This document shows, piece after piece, positions 1-8,457 of a stretch of DNA of 47,624 nucleotides (positions within the stretch are counted from its first letter, which is position 1; every line of letters begins with the position of its first letter). Under the pieces are notes generated by a model. The model ran no database searches, had not been told where the DNA came from, and saw nothing but the letters and a program-made list of their open reading frames with translations. A program made the translations under genes and the position numbers. The DNA is taken from contig DEHZ01000014.1 of assembly GCA_002352205.1 (NCBI GenBank), positions 161,047 to 208,670 of the forward strand, written 5' to 3'. This DNA is from Flavobacterium sp. UBA2787 (GTDB taxonomy: Bacteria; Bacteroidota; Bacteroidia; Flavobacteriales; Flavobacteriaceae).

Positions 1-1
1 T

Positions 2-1354
2 TTGGAAACAGAAGAGGCGATTATTTTTGATGAAATCCATTTATCTAAAACCATTTTTTCAGGAAAAAAAGACAGTCTTTATTTTTATGAAAAGGATGAA
101 AATATCTTTTTATTCATTGGTTTAGGAAAAGATCCGGATTACAAATCGATTAAAACTACTTTCAGAAGAATTTCTACGAAGCAAAAATCCTATTTTAAAG
201 AAGAAGCCAAATTGTTTCTTTCCGGCGATTTATCCACAGATAATATCGAAGCGATTATTTCCGGTTTATGGCTCGGAACCTATCAATTAGGTCATTACAA
301 AAAAGATAAAAAGCAACATTCATTAGAAACAGACGATTTTATTTTTGAAGTGAATTCGTATTCGGATGTCAAAAATGCCATTGATAAAGGTCTAAAAATT
401 GCCAATGCTCAATTAGAAACGTATCATTTAGTAGATTTACCTCCTAATAAAATTACCCCAAAACATTTAGCTGATTGGGCGATTGAAACGGGTAAAAATT
501 TCGGATTTTCAGTGGAAGTTTTCGGTCATCAAAAATCAAAAGAATTAGGTTTAGATGCTTTTGTTTCCGTAGGAAAAGGAAGTGCGAATGAATCGCAATT
601 TATCGTGATGGATTATCAACCCGAAAATGCTAAAAAACACATCGGTTTAGTTGGAAAAGGCATCACATTTGACACGGGCGGACTCAACATCAAAACGGCC
701 GGGATGGTTCATATGAAATGCGATATGGCTGGTGCTGCTGCAGTTTTAGGAGCAATGCAATTGATTGCTGATTTACAACTTCCTTATCGAGTGACGGCGA
801 TTGTCCCGGCTTGTGAAAATTCGGTGGATGCCAATTCCTTTTTGCCAAGTGATGTGATTGGAAGTTACAGTGGTCATTCCATCGAAATTATTGATACAGA
901 TGCCGAAGGACGATTGATTTTAGCCGATGGTTTATCGTATTTAATTAAAAATTTCAAACCTGAAACGGTTATTGATTTAGCTACATTAACCGGAAGTAGC
1001 GTTGCCACTTTTGGTAATGAATGTGGAGCATTGTTTACAAATAATGAATTGCTAGTCAAACAATTACAACTTGCTGGAGATGGAATAGGAGAGCGTTTGT
1101 GGCCATTACCATTATGGGATGCTTACAAATCGGACATTGAAAGTGAAATTGCTGATGTAAAAAATTATTCAGGAAAACCGGTTGCCGGAGCGATTTCTGC
1201 AGCTAAATTTTTAGAATTTTTTACCGAAAATCATACCTCTTGGGCACATCTTGACATTGCCGGTGTCACTTTCGTGGATGATGAATTTGCCAAAACCAAA
1301 CACGCAACGGCTTTTGGAGTACATTTAATTACTAATTTTATTGAAAACCAATAG
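2..1354 (+). CDS. Leucyl aminopeptidase, M17 family (5' end cut by window edge)
   Basis: Two-metal aminopeptidase that removes N-terminal residues from peptides in the cytosol. The catalytic half is complete: GKGITFDTGG at about residue 218 supplies a metal-binding Lys and Asp, LNIK the catalytic Lys, KCDMAG a further metal Asp, and DTDAEGRL near residue 299 holds the family signature with metal Asp and Glu and the catalytic Arg. The frame is open to the first bases of the window and the only start candidate is a TTG at base 2, so the true start probably lies to the left. The 450 residues seen are slightly short for M17, so little is missing. The stop is only 3 bases before the next ATG, which makes the two genes one transcription unit. 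In this context it may process the product of the adjacent ligases, but a general peptide-recycling role is equally possible. Confidence 0.95.
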   Translation: METEEAIIFDEIHLSKTIFSGKKDSLYFYEKDENIFLFIGLGKDPDYKSIKTTFRRISTKQKSYFKEEAKLFLSGDLSTDNIEAIISGLWLGTYQLGHYKKDKKQHSLETDDFIFEVNSYSDVKNAIDKGLKIANAQLETYHLVDLPPNKITPKHLADWAIETGKNFGFSVEVFGHQKSKELGLDAFVSVGKGSANESQFIVMDYQPENAKKHIGLVGKGITFDTGGLNIKTAGMVHMKCDMAGAAAVLGAMQLIADLQLPYRVTAIVPACENSVDANSFLPSDVIGSYSGHSIEIIDTDAEGRLILADGLSYLIKNFKPETVIDLATLTGSSVATFGNECGALFTNNELLVKQLQLAGDGIGERLWPLPLWDAYKSDIESEIADVKNYSGKPVAGAISAAKFLEFFTENHTSWAHLDIAGVTFVDDEFAKTKHATAFGVHLITNFIENQ

Positions 1355-1357
1355 TAT

Positions 1358-2575
1358 ATGGAAAATAATACCAAAACCTTCATCTGTATTTCCAATTATT
1401 TTAAAGGAAATGATTTTTTAATTAATTTGAAGAAATTAGGAAACAAAGTTTTTCTGATCACTTCCGAAAAACTGCGTGACAAACCGTGGGCTTTTGATTC
1501 GATTGATGAAATTTTTTATATGCCGGGCCAAGATATCGATTGGGATTTAGATATGCTTTTGCAAGGTGTCGCCGGATTAATGCGAACTGAAAAAGTAGAT
1601 GCTATTGTGGCTTTGGACGATTTTGATGTAGAAAAAGCAACTTATTTGCGTGAAAATTTGCGTGTTGACGGAATGGGGCAAACCACCGGAAGGTATTTCC
1701 GTGACAAGTTAGCTATGCGAGTAAAAGCTCACGCCGAAGGTGTTCCGGTTCCGCCATTTAGTGCGTTGTTTAATGATGAATATATCAATCATTTTGCAGA
1801 AACGGTTTCGCCTCCTTGGGTATTGAAACCGCGTTCGGAAGCTTCTGCATCCGGAATTATGAAAGTACATTCGAAAGAGGAGTTATGGGAAAAAATACAC
1901 GAATTAGGCGGAAATCGCATTAAATATTTAGTGGAACAATTCAAACCGGGAGCAGTTTATCATTGTGACGGATTGAATTTTAACAGCAAAGTTTTATTCA
2001 GTTTAACATCGCAATATTTGGCAACACCGATGGAAATTTCGCAAGGTGGAGGAATTTTTAGAAGTGCCAATATTCCGTATAATTCTGCCGATGACAAAGC
2101 CATTAAAAAAGTGAATGAACAAGTGATGAAAGCGTTTGGGATGAAACACGGAGCTACTCACACCGAGTTTATCAAATGTAATGAAGATGGAAAAATTTAC
2201 TTTTTAGAAACTTCTTCGCGTGTGGGTGGAGCTCATTTGGCTGAGATGGTTGAAGCCGCTTCCAACATTAATTTATGGGGAGAATGGGCTAGAATTGAAG
2301 ATGCGTTGGTAAGAGGAAAAGAATACAAAGTTCCTTCGCAAAAGAAACAATTTGCAGGAATCGTGTTGACGTTATCCAAATTTGAACAGCCAGATTTGAG
2401 TGGATTTAATGATAGTGAAGTGTGTTTCCGTGTGCCGTTGGAATACCACGCAGGATTGATTGTCAAGTGTGATAAGCACGAACGAGTTCGAGAATTATTA
2501 GATGATTATGCTGAGCGATTGGTGAGAGACTTTGCTACAGTTGCTGAACAACAGGCGGTGAAGAAGTTGCATTAA
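1358..2575 (+). CDS. ATP-grasp ligase family protein
   Basis: A 405-residue protein with ATP-grasp architecture. An N-terminal Rossmann-like region (FICISNYFKGNDFLINLKKLG) comes first. The ATP-grasp core follows, with PPWVLKPRSEASASGI at about 150-165 supplying the nucleotide-binding Lys and loop, YLVEQFKPG as the hinge strand, and a C-terminal metal-binding segment (FLETSSRVGGAHLAEM). Such enzymes activate a carboxylate as acyl phosphate and join it to an amine or other nucleophile, so they form amide or peptide bonds. The substrate cannot be read from sequence. It lies 3 bases after the aminopeptidase stop. It is one of three ATP-grasp-type proteins within 9 kb, which points to a peptide or amino-acid conjugate pathway. 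Confidence 0.88.
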   Translation: MENNTKTFICISNYFKGNDFLINLKKLGNKVFLITSEKLRDKPWAFDSIDEIFYMPGQDIDWDLDMLLQGVAGLMRTEKVDAIVALDDFDVEKATYLRENLRVDGMGQTTGRYFRDKLAMRVKAHAEGVPVPPFSALFNDEYINHFAETVSPPWVLKPRSEASASGIMKVHSKEELWEKIHELGGNRIKYLVEQFKPGAVYHCDGLNFNSKVLFSLTSQYLATPMEISQGGGIFRSANIPYNSADDKAIKKVNEQVMKAFGMKHGATHTEFIKCNEDGKIYFLETSSRVGGAHLAEMVEAASNINLWGEWARIEDALVRGKEYKVPSQKKQFAGIVLTLSKFEQPDLSGFNDSEVCFRVPLEYHAGLIVKCDKHERVRELLDDYAERLVRDFATVAEQQAVKKLH

Positions 2576-2581
2576 ATTTTA

Positions 2582-2660
2582 GCCACGAATTAAACTAATT
2601 TCACGAATTATTTGTATTGCTTTTTTTTAAAAATTAGTGGAAATTCGTGTAATTCGTGGC
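2582..2660. repeat. Imperfect inverted repeat (GCCACGAATT family)
   Basis: The left arm begins GCCACGAATTAAAC at 2582 and the right arm ends ATTCGTGTAATTCGTGGC at 2660. The arms are imperfect reverse complements separated by an AT-rich loop. Short GCCACGAATT...AATTCGTGGC palindromes are, from memory, common dispersed elements in Flavobacterium genomes. This copy lies right after the ATP-grasp stop and could act as its transcript 3' end. The right arm covers the GTG at 2656, which argues against that codon as the start of the next gene. Confidence 0.65.
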
Positions 2661-2670
2661 AACTTACAAA

Positions 2671-3213
2671 ATGAAAAAATATAATTCATATAATTTTCAT
2701 AAACACACTTTTTGCCTTTGGAAAGAAGTTTCTCAAACGGATTTTGAGTTGCAAAAATCGCATTTCAAAAGTAAGTCAGGTAGTGAATATTTTTTTACTG
2801 AAGATGGTGTTTACCGCATCTCCAACCATTGGGGAAGAGCCGCTAATTGTCGTTGGCGTTTGCTACCATTAACCGACTATAAAAACCAACACACCAAAAT
2901 TGGTTTTGCTCGCTGGACAGATTTTTACCCCAATGATGAAACCGCCAACTTATTCTTTATTCAAGTGGATTTTGAACAGAAAACCATTGATTTTTTTCAT
3001 AAAGATATGTCGTTTTATGATGGAAAAGTCGTTTTACGAAATGCTTCTGAAACTGCCAAAACAATCAAAAACATCAAACAAATTTTGAATGAAGAAGATT
3101 GGGCGAAGTATTTGGAGTATGAGGATTTGGAGGGTTTACGAAAAAAAATTGTGACGAAAATGATTTATGATGGGATGAGTTTTGGGGAGGTGAGGAGGAA
3201 TTGGATGATGTAG
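2671..3213 (+). CDS. Hypothetical protein, 180 residues
   Basis: No named family recognised. The start at ATG 2671 (MKKYNSYNFHKH) is preferred over the in-frame GTG at 2656, because the GTG lies inside the palindromic repeat. The product is soluble, without signal peptide or membrane segment, and rich in aromatic residues and Lys. It has a conserved-looking core around HWGRAANCRWRLLPL and an acidic, charged C-terminal helix region ending VRRNWMM. It lies downstream of the ATP-grasp gene, behind the repeat, and converges with the minus-strand gene ending at 3279. Its link to the ligase cluster is positional only. Confidence 0.7.
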   Translation: MKKYNSYNFHKHTFCLWKEVSQTDFELQKSHFKSKSGSEYFFTEDGVYRISNHWGRAANCRWRLLPLTDYKNQHTKIGFARWTDFYPNDETANLFFIQVDFEQKTIDFFHKDMSFYDGKVVLRNASETAKTIKNIKQILNEEDWAKYLEYEDLEGLRKKIVTKMIYDGMSFGEVRRNWMM

Positions 3214-3278
3214 TACTTATCTTTTATGAACTTAATAAAAAAATAATTTCTTTATTCTAACTGTTAAATTGAGACCAT

Positions 3279-4058
3279 TTAAGGTTTAAGTTCTAATTCT
3301 GAAAAAACCTCAGATGGTAATATAAAAATTCTAGCATTTGGATCATTTATAGAATCACAATAAATTTTTGAAAAAATGTATTTATCATTCATATATAATA
3401 TTTTATATTCATATGAAGGATGATTTTTTTCAATTGATTTTTCTATTACTGATTTATTAATTAAGTTTTTTGGAATTTGGTTATCTCTGAACGTCCATTT
3501 CCATGTAAAATAAATTGAAGAAATAAAAATCAACATTGAAATGACAGCAAAAATGTCAAATACATTTTCTTTATCAAATTTTTTCCCAAGTTTCATATTT
3601 GCCAATAATGCAACAAATGATGTCATCATTGTAAAAATACTTCCATATTTCCATGTTTCTGTTAAAATATAATAGAAGAAGGGTGCATATACAAATATGA
3701 TAATAAGTAAATTAACCGCTTTCACTTTTGTCTTGTCAAAACCTCCTTTACTATTAGTTGGATAAAAAATACTTAGATAATCATCATCGGTCGCTATTAT
3801 GAAAGGTAAAGTAAAAATTAATACAAAGTAAAATGGCAACAACAAGTATGAAATCCATAGACCATCACTCAAAAGCTGAGAAACTGAAAAAAATCTAACA
3901 TAATACGGTCCTATCGATAACAAGCTATAAAATTGATTGATTCCTCCTAATATTGAAGCAATTGCCAATCCTAAGGGTAAATTATCTTTGAAATTTTTTA
4001 ACAATCTTTGATAATCTATAGATTTAGCAATTATATTTTCTTGTTTAGTTTCTGTCAT
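3279..4058 (-). CDS. Hypothetical multi-pass membrane protein
   Basis: A 259-residue protein of no recognised family. Hydrophobic stretches suggest four to five membrane helices between about residues 28 and 190: LGLAIASILGGI, a Tyr/Phe-rich segment around WISYLLLPFYFVLIF, NLLIIIFVYAPFFYYIL, a short MMTSFVALLA segment, and VISMLIFISSIYF. A soluble C-terminal domain of roughly 70 residues follows and ends ILPSEVFSELELKP. Codon use is very AT-rich. It starts 25 bases beyond the stop of the CP-ATP-grasp gene and could be the last gene of that minus-strand operon. A recently acquired orphan gene is also possible. Confidence 0.65.
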   Translation of the reverse strand: MTETKQENIIAKSIDYQRLLKNFKDNLPLGLAIASILGGINQFYSLLSIGPYYVRFFSVSQLLSDGLWISYLLLPFYFVLIFTLPFIIATDDDYLSIFYPTNSKGGFDKTKVKAVNLLIIIFVYAPFFYYILTETWKYGSIFTMMTSFVALLANMKLGKKFDKENVFDIFAVISMLIFISSIYFTWKWTFRDNQIPKNLINKSVIEKSIEKNHPSYEYKILYMNDKYIFSKIYCDSINDPNARIFILPSEVFSELELKP

Positions 4059-4083
4059 AATTTTTTATTTAACTAAATATAAA

Positions 4084-5277
4084 CTACTCATCCTCAAACA
4101 TCCCAACTGTTCCACCAACCCAATCTTTATCTTTATTGAATTTCACACCAATCATTTCGCCACGGCTTAGTCGGACTAAATTGGTAACCAAGGTAGGCGA
4201 GGGAGCATCTTTTTTCCAAACGGCTAACAAGCGAACTTCGGCTTTTACTTTGCCATCCGGTGATTGAATGATGGGAAGATAATTTACTTTCTTTTGGAGA
4301 ATGTATAAGTCTTTTTCTGTAACGGCTTCGATGTCTTCTTTTTTGACGTGGAAGATTACACCACTTCCTGAGAAGGAAAACAACGGTTTGAGTACATAGT
4401 TTTCTAAATCGGTCGGAATTTCTTTTAAATCGCTTAATAATGTAGTTTCAATAAAATATTTTCCTTTTAAATAAGGCAAAATAAATTTACTGATACGGAA
4501 AAACCAATTCGGATGTCCGGCCCATTCTACGTCTAAATCGGCAGAAAAATCAAAGTTGAGTTGCAAATCGGTACGCAAATCCAATTCGTCAAAAATTACT
4601 CGGTTATAGATTCGTTTTACTTCAATTTCAACTCCTTTATCATTGGTATAAAACAGTTTTTTTCCTTTTTGAATTAATTCTGTCACACAAACTACCGGAA
4701 TTCCGATGTCGCGTTTGCAGTAATAGAAATCAATTTTAGTGTTTTGCTTTTCCGGTTCAATTTCCAACAGAATGACATTTTCTTTTGGGTAATTATTGCA
4801 AATCACTTCTTCGATTAATTTCAAATACGATTCGTTATCCAAACCATTTAAATAAGGAGTCAATTCATTTAGAAAAGGGTAGAGGTCAGCAAATTTTTGA
4901 GACAAGTGATTCTGAAAATTAAACAATGAAGGAAATCCTTGTACTTCAATTAGCTTCGGAATAACTTTTCCATTTTCTTCACAAATACCAAAATCGATGG
5001 CTAAAAAAGTGGTGTGATTGTCTTCGTTTGGAACTTTTCTGTTTAATTCTAATGCTCTGTTTGTTAATTCTTTGAAGTTGTCTTGTTGAATGAAAGCTAT
5101 CACTTCATTACAACCTTCTAATAATTGAGCTTTTAACTCGTTTGAAATGAAAAAAGGCGTTTCTCCAATTCTGAAAGTCGGTTTATAATTAAAATCAGCG
5201 GTGATTGAATCAATTAACTGATTGTATTTTTCGGTTGAGAATTCTTCGTTGAATTGTTTTCTGAAAGCTGTATTCAT
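4084..5277 (-). CDS. Circularly permuted ATP-grasp-like protein
   Basis: A 397-residue cytosolic protein resembling the circularly permuted ATP-grasp group. Its internal segments FLAIDFGICEENGKVIPKLIEVQGFPSL (metal-binding Asp/Glu side), PKENVILLEIEP and, late in the chain, NYVLKPLFSFSGSG (residues about 300-315, nucleotide-binding Lys and flexible loop) occur in the order expected for a permuted fold. Members of this group sit with other amidoligases and are thought to form peptide-like bonds. It follows the amidotransferase gene on the same strand with a 73-base gap. Family assignment is moderate and substrate unknown. Confidence 0.65.
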   Translation of the reverse strand: MNTAFRKQFNEEFSTEKYNQLIDSITADFNYKPTFRIGETPFFISNELKAQLLEGCNEVIAFIQQDNFKELTNRALELNRKVPNEDNHTTFLAIDFGICEENGKVIPKLIEVQGFPSLFNFQNHLSQKFADLYPFLNELTPYLNGLDNESYLKLIEEVICNNYPKENVILLEIEPEKQNTKIDFYYCKRDIGIPVVCVTELIQKGKKLFYTNDKGVEIEVKRIYNRVIFDELDLRTDLQLNFDFSADLDVEWAGHPNWFFRISKFILPYLKGKYFIETTLLSDLKEIPTDLENYVLKPLFSFSGSGVIFHVKKEDIEAVTEKDLYILQKKVNYLPIIQSPDGKVKAEVRLLAVWKKDAPSPTLVTNLVRLSRGEMIGVKFNKDKDWVGGTVGMFEDE

Positions 5278-5350
5278 TGTAAAACATTTTTAAAAAAAAG
5301 ACACAAAAGAAATTACTAGTGTGCCTTTTTTAAAATTTAAAATTTGAAAC

Positions 5351-6178
5351 TTAGTTAGAGAGTATTTTTTTATGTTTCATCAAATCGTTGATGGCGATGC
5401 GAAGAAAGTTTGGAATAATGGTTTCGTTTGTACGATAGATTTTTTCCTCATCCACCAAATCTTCTAACATTTTTAGAAACTTCGGACGACCTTTCATCTT
5501 GATGATTTTTTCTTTGAAACTTTTATTTTTCATATGAGCCAAGAAACTCAATGGGTCGGCTTCCGGATGAAATTGTAAACCAACAAATTCATTGGAAAAA
5601 CGAATTCCCATAATCGCTCGTTCGTATTGCACGTGATCACGGATTTTTTCTAACGCAATGATTTGAGCACCCATTTTTTTGATGTTCTTCAACTTGGGTT
5701 GAATCACTTGAAAATCACGGCTATCTATTGTGTAAAACGGATTGTCCAAACCTTCAAATAATGGATCTGTCAGACCTTCATTCACTTTATGTGTAGTCAT
5801 TACACCAAAAGAAGTGTCTTTTCGCTTTGTGATTTCGGCTAAACCAAAGTGCTTGCAAGCCATTTGAAATGAATGACAAATGAATAAAACGTGCTTTTTC
5901 ATTTCGTTTTCATTATTCCAATTCCACAATGAATCGAGTAGATTGAAATAGTTCACGTCCCATTTTCCGTCCCCTTCCAATGGATTTCCGGGACCACCGG
6001 TTGATATGAAAATATCAAATTTTTTAATGTCGGGTAATTCATTTTTACCTCGAACATCAAAAACCTGAAAGGAAACCATTTGATTAAATCGGTTGATAAT
6101 GTCATAAATACAACGCATTCCCTGATTAGGTTCGCCGTCGTACATATCTAAAATCGCTATTTTTATGTGTGAATTCAT
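5351..6178 (-). CDS. Class-I glutamine amidotransferase-like protein
   Basis: A 275-residue GATase-1 protein. STGGPGNPLEGDG at 59-71 forms the oxyanion side, FICHSFQMA carries the nucleophile Cys101, and LQFHPEADP places His204 and Glu206, so the Cys-His-Glu triad is intact. The family hydrolyses glutamine to supply ammonia to a partner synthetase, or hydrolyses gamma-glutamyl bonds. The C-terminal 65 residues (KNKSFKEKIIKMKGRPKFLKML and beyond) extend past the usual domain and may contact a partner. No synthetase domain is fused. Neighbouring ligases are the obvious partners, by inference. Confidence 0.85.
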   Translation of the reverse strand: MNSHIKIAILDMYDGEPNQGMRCIYDIINRFNQMVSFQVFDVRGKNELPDIKKFDIFISTGGPGNPLEGDGKWDVNYFNLLDSLWNWNNENEMKKHVLFICHSFQMACKHFGLAEITKRKDTSFGVMTTHKVNEGLTDPLFEGLDNPFYTIDSRDFQVIQPKLKNIKKMGAQIIALEKIRDHVQYERAIMGIRFSNEFVGLQFHPEADPLSFLAHMKNKSFKEKIIKMKGRPKFLKMLEDLVDEEKIYRTNETIIPNFLRIAINDLMKHKKILSN

Positions 6179-6272
6179 TTGGTAACTATTTATTGATGCA
6201 AAGATAACTTTTTTGAAAAGAATAAGTTATTTGCTGTTTTTTGGTTTATTAGAAATCTTTTCAACATTTTTG

Positions 6273-6327
6273 CCCGTCAAAACGGGAGATTCCTATTTCG
6301 ACTTCGTCGTCTTTCGGAATGACAAAA
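6273..6327. repeat. Small hairpin plus dispersed repeat (GGAATGACAAA type)
   Basis: CCCGT-CAAA-ACGGG (6273-6286) is a 5-bp hairpin. It is followed by a unit that begins ATTCC at 6289 and ends GGAATGACAAAA at 6327, with an inner TTCGACTTCGTCGTC. The ATTCC...GGAAT ends are complementary. This unit resembles, from memory, an interspersed repeat seen many times in Bacteroidota chromosomes. It lies just beyond the stop of the minus-strand GCS2 gene, where it may form the mRNA 3' end. There is no good T-tract on either strand. Confidence 0.5.
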
Positions 6328-6333
6328 ATGGTT

Positions 6334-7443
6334 CTAAATTCCTTTCGTAAACTCGCTTGTAATAAAATCGACTACTTTGGTTAGATCTTGTGTTTGTTCG
6401 AAAATGGCTAATTGTTTGGCGGCTCCGGTTCCTTCACGAAGAATGGTGTGTACATAATTGATTTCGTCTCGACTTCCTAATTCATCTACAACATCATCAA
6501 TAAATTCAAGTAGTTCAAGAATTAAATCTTTGGTTGGAACTTCTTTTTGTAAGCCAAAATCAATCATATTTCCTTGCACACCATAACGAGCGGCACGGAA
6601 TTTATTTTCTTTAATCAGAGCCAATCGATACACATTGAAACTCGTGTTTGCTGTATTCAGTTTATACAATTTTGCTACAATCGCTTGAATAATTGCGACA
6701 ATACAAATTGTTTCATCCACTGTTAAACTCATATCGCAAATGCGGAATTCAATCGTGTTATAAAAAGGATGCAAACGCAAATCCCACCAAATTTTCTTCG
6801 GATTATCGATGCAATTCGTTTTAACTAATGTTTCTAAGAAATTGTCATACGATTGAACCGAATCAAAATATTCCGGTAAACCTGTTCGAGGAAATTTGTC
6901 AAAAACCTTCGTTCTAAACGATTTGTAGCCTGTATTTCTTCCTTCCCAAAAAGGCGAATTTGTGGAAAGCGAGAAAATATGCGGTAAAAAATAGCACGCT
7001 TGGTTAATCAATTGTAAACCCACTTCTCGGCTTTCAATTCCAACGTGGCAATGCATTCCGAAAATCAGATTGGAACGAGCGGCATCTTGCAATTCATTGA
7101 CAATCATATGATAACGAGGATCATCGGTGATGGGTTGGTCTTGCCATTTGGAAAACGGATGTGTTCCGGCAGCACCAACTACCAAACCTTGATTGGCGGC
7201 TAATTCGACAATTTTTTTACGTAAAAATGTAATTTCTTCTCTTGCTTCTTTAACGTTTTTACAGATGTTTGTACCAACTTCTACTACAGATTGGTGCATT
7301 TCGGCTTTCACTTGTTCCTGAAGAATGATTTTGGCTCCATCCACAATTTTAGACATATGCGAACGCAAATCTCTCGTTTGTGGGTCAATAATCAAGTATT
7401 CTTCTTCTACACCGAGTGTAAAAACGGGTAAATCTTTCTTCAT
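6334..7443 (-). CDS. Carboxylate-amine ligase, GCS2/YbdK family
   Basis: A 369-residue member of the glutamate-cysteine ligase family 2. Motifs are FTLGVEEEYLIIDP at 8-21, EMHQSVVEVGT near 48-58, and FGMHCHVGIES near 128-138, which supply the Glu and His metal/ATP ligands of the glutamine-synthetase-like fold. YbdK has weak glutamate-cysteine ligase activity, but most relatives have unknown substrates. It is 36 bases downstream of the ATP-grasp gene 7480-8436 on the same strand. Pairing of this family with an ATP-grasp, an amidotransferase and an esterase is a recurring bacterial neighbourhood. Confidence 0.9.
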   Translation of the reverse strand: MKKDLPVFTLGVEEEYLIIDPQTRDLRSHMSKIVDGAKIILQEQVKAEMHQSVVEVGTNICKNVKEAREEITFLRKKIVELAANQGLVVGAAGTHPFSKWQDQPITDDPRYHMIVNELQDAARSNLIFGMHCHVGIESREVGLQLINQACYFLPHIFSLSTNSPFWEGRNTGYKSFRTKVFDKFPRTGLPEYFDSVQSYDNFLETLVKTNCIDNPKKIWWDLRLHPFYNTIEFRICDMSLTVDETICIVAIIQAIVAKLYKLNTANTSFNVYRLALIKENKFRAARYGVQGNMIDFGLQKEVPTKDLILELLEFIDDVVDELGSRDEINYVHTILREGTGAAKQLAIFEQTQDLTKVVDFITSEFTKGI

Positions 7444-7479
7444 AGTCGTTCTTTTATTCTATTCTTAAAAAGGAGTTTA

Positions 7480-8436
7480 TTAAAATCGTTTGGCGTCGTT
7501 TACAGAACCTTTCATAAAAGTTCCCCAAGTTAGGTTCATTTGACCATCTTTATGCTTTTTGGCGTATTCAATAGCCATATTCGCTGCTTCTTCGACAACC
7601 CATTCAAAATTTTCTTTTCCAACAGATGTCAATTCAGCATCAGGAGCAGGGTTTCCAAAATCGATGGCATACGGAATTCCGTCTCGAACGGCAAATTCAA
7701 CCGTATTGAAATCATAGCCTAAACCTTTGCACAAACGCAACGTATAATCTTTTACGGTAGCCAACAATTTTTTATCAGCCGGAGGTCCATCGACAACATA
7801 ACGTAAATGGTGAGGATTTCTAGGTTCGTATGGCATAATTTTAACTGCTTTTCCACCTAAACAATATACACGGAAATATTGATCAAAAACAATTTCTTCT
7901 TGCAAAAGCATCACTAATTGTCCGGTTTCACGGTGAACTTCCCAAAATTCATCACGGTTTTCAAGACGATAGACATTTTTCCAGCCACCACCGGCATACG
8001 GTTTCATATAAGCCGGAAATTTTACATAATCAAAAATCGCTTCCCAATCCATTGGATAGGCTAAATTTCGGAAAGATTTGCTGGTTGTGTCTGTTGGATG
8101 TTCAGCAGATGGTAAAATCACTGTATTTGGCAACGGAACGCCTAAAACATCCGCTAAACAGTTGTTGAAAAACTTATCATCTGCACTCCACCAAAATGGA
8201 TTATTAATGACGGCAGTTCCGGTTAAAGCTGCATTTTTTAAGTATGCTCTGTAAAACGGTACGTCTTGCGAAATTCGGTCGATGATAACGGCATATTCTG
8301 TGGCTTTGTTTTGTACGACTTTATCAATAGAAACGGCTTCGGCAACGATACCTTTTTCTTTTTTTGAATTTACTCGATCAATAAATGCTTGGGGGAAAGT
8401 ATCTTCCATTCCAAATAAAATTCCAATTTTCTTCAT
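7480..8436 (-). CDS. ATP-grasp ligase family protein
   Basis: A 318-residue ATP-grasp protein. The N-terminus MKKIGILFGMEDTFPQAFID is a Rossmann-like preATP-grasp domain. FPAYMKPYAGGGWKNVYR at about 140-157 gives the ATP-binding Lys and Gly-rich loop, LLQEEIVFDQYFRVYCLGGKAVKIMPY the hinge, and TVEFAVRDGIPYAIDFGNPAPD the metal-binding Glu/Asp and Asn near 240-262. It resembles RimK/D-Ala-D-Ala ligase-like amide-forming enzymes. It lies 21 bases after the esterase gene and 36 bases before the GCS2 gene, so the three are probably co-transcribed. Substrate unknown. Confidence 0.88.
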   Translation of the reverse strand: MKKIGILFGMEDTFPQAFIDRVNSKKEKGIVAEAVSIDKVVQNKATEYAVIIDRISQDVPFYRAYLKNAALTGTAVINNPFWWSADDKFFNNCLADVLGVPLPNTVILPSAEHPTDTTSKSFRNLAYPMDWEAIFDYVKFPAYMKPYAGGGWKNVYRLENRDEFWEVHRETGQLVMLLQEEIVFDQYFRVYCLGGKAVKIMPYEPRNPHHLRYVVDGPPADKKLLATVKDYTLRLCKGLGYDFNTVEFAVRDGIPYAIDFGNPAPDAELTSVGKENFEWVVEEAANMAIEYAKKHKDGQMNLTWGTFMKGSVNDAKRF

Positions 8437-8457
8437 GGTTGGTAAGTGTTATGTTGT

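Noticed and set aside
2656-2670. GTG at 2656 as start of the hypothetical gene
   Set aside because: It is part of the palindromic repeat arm; ATG 2671 gives a clean start.
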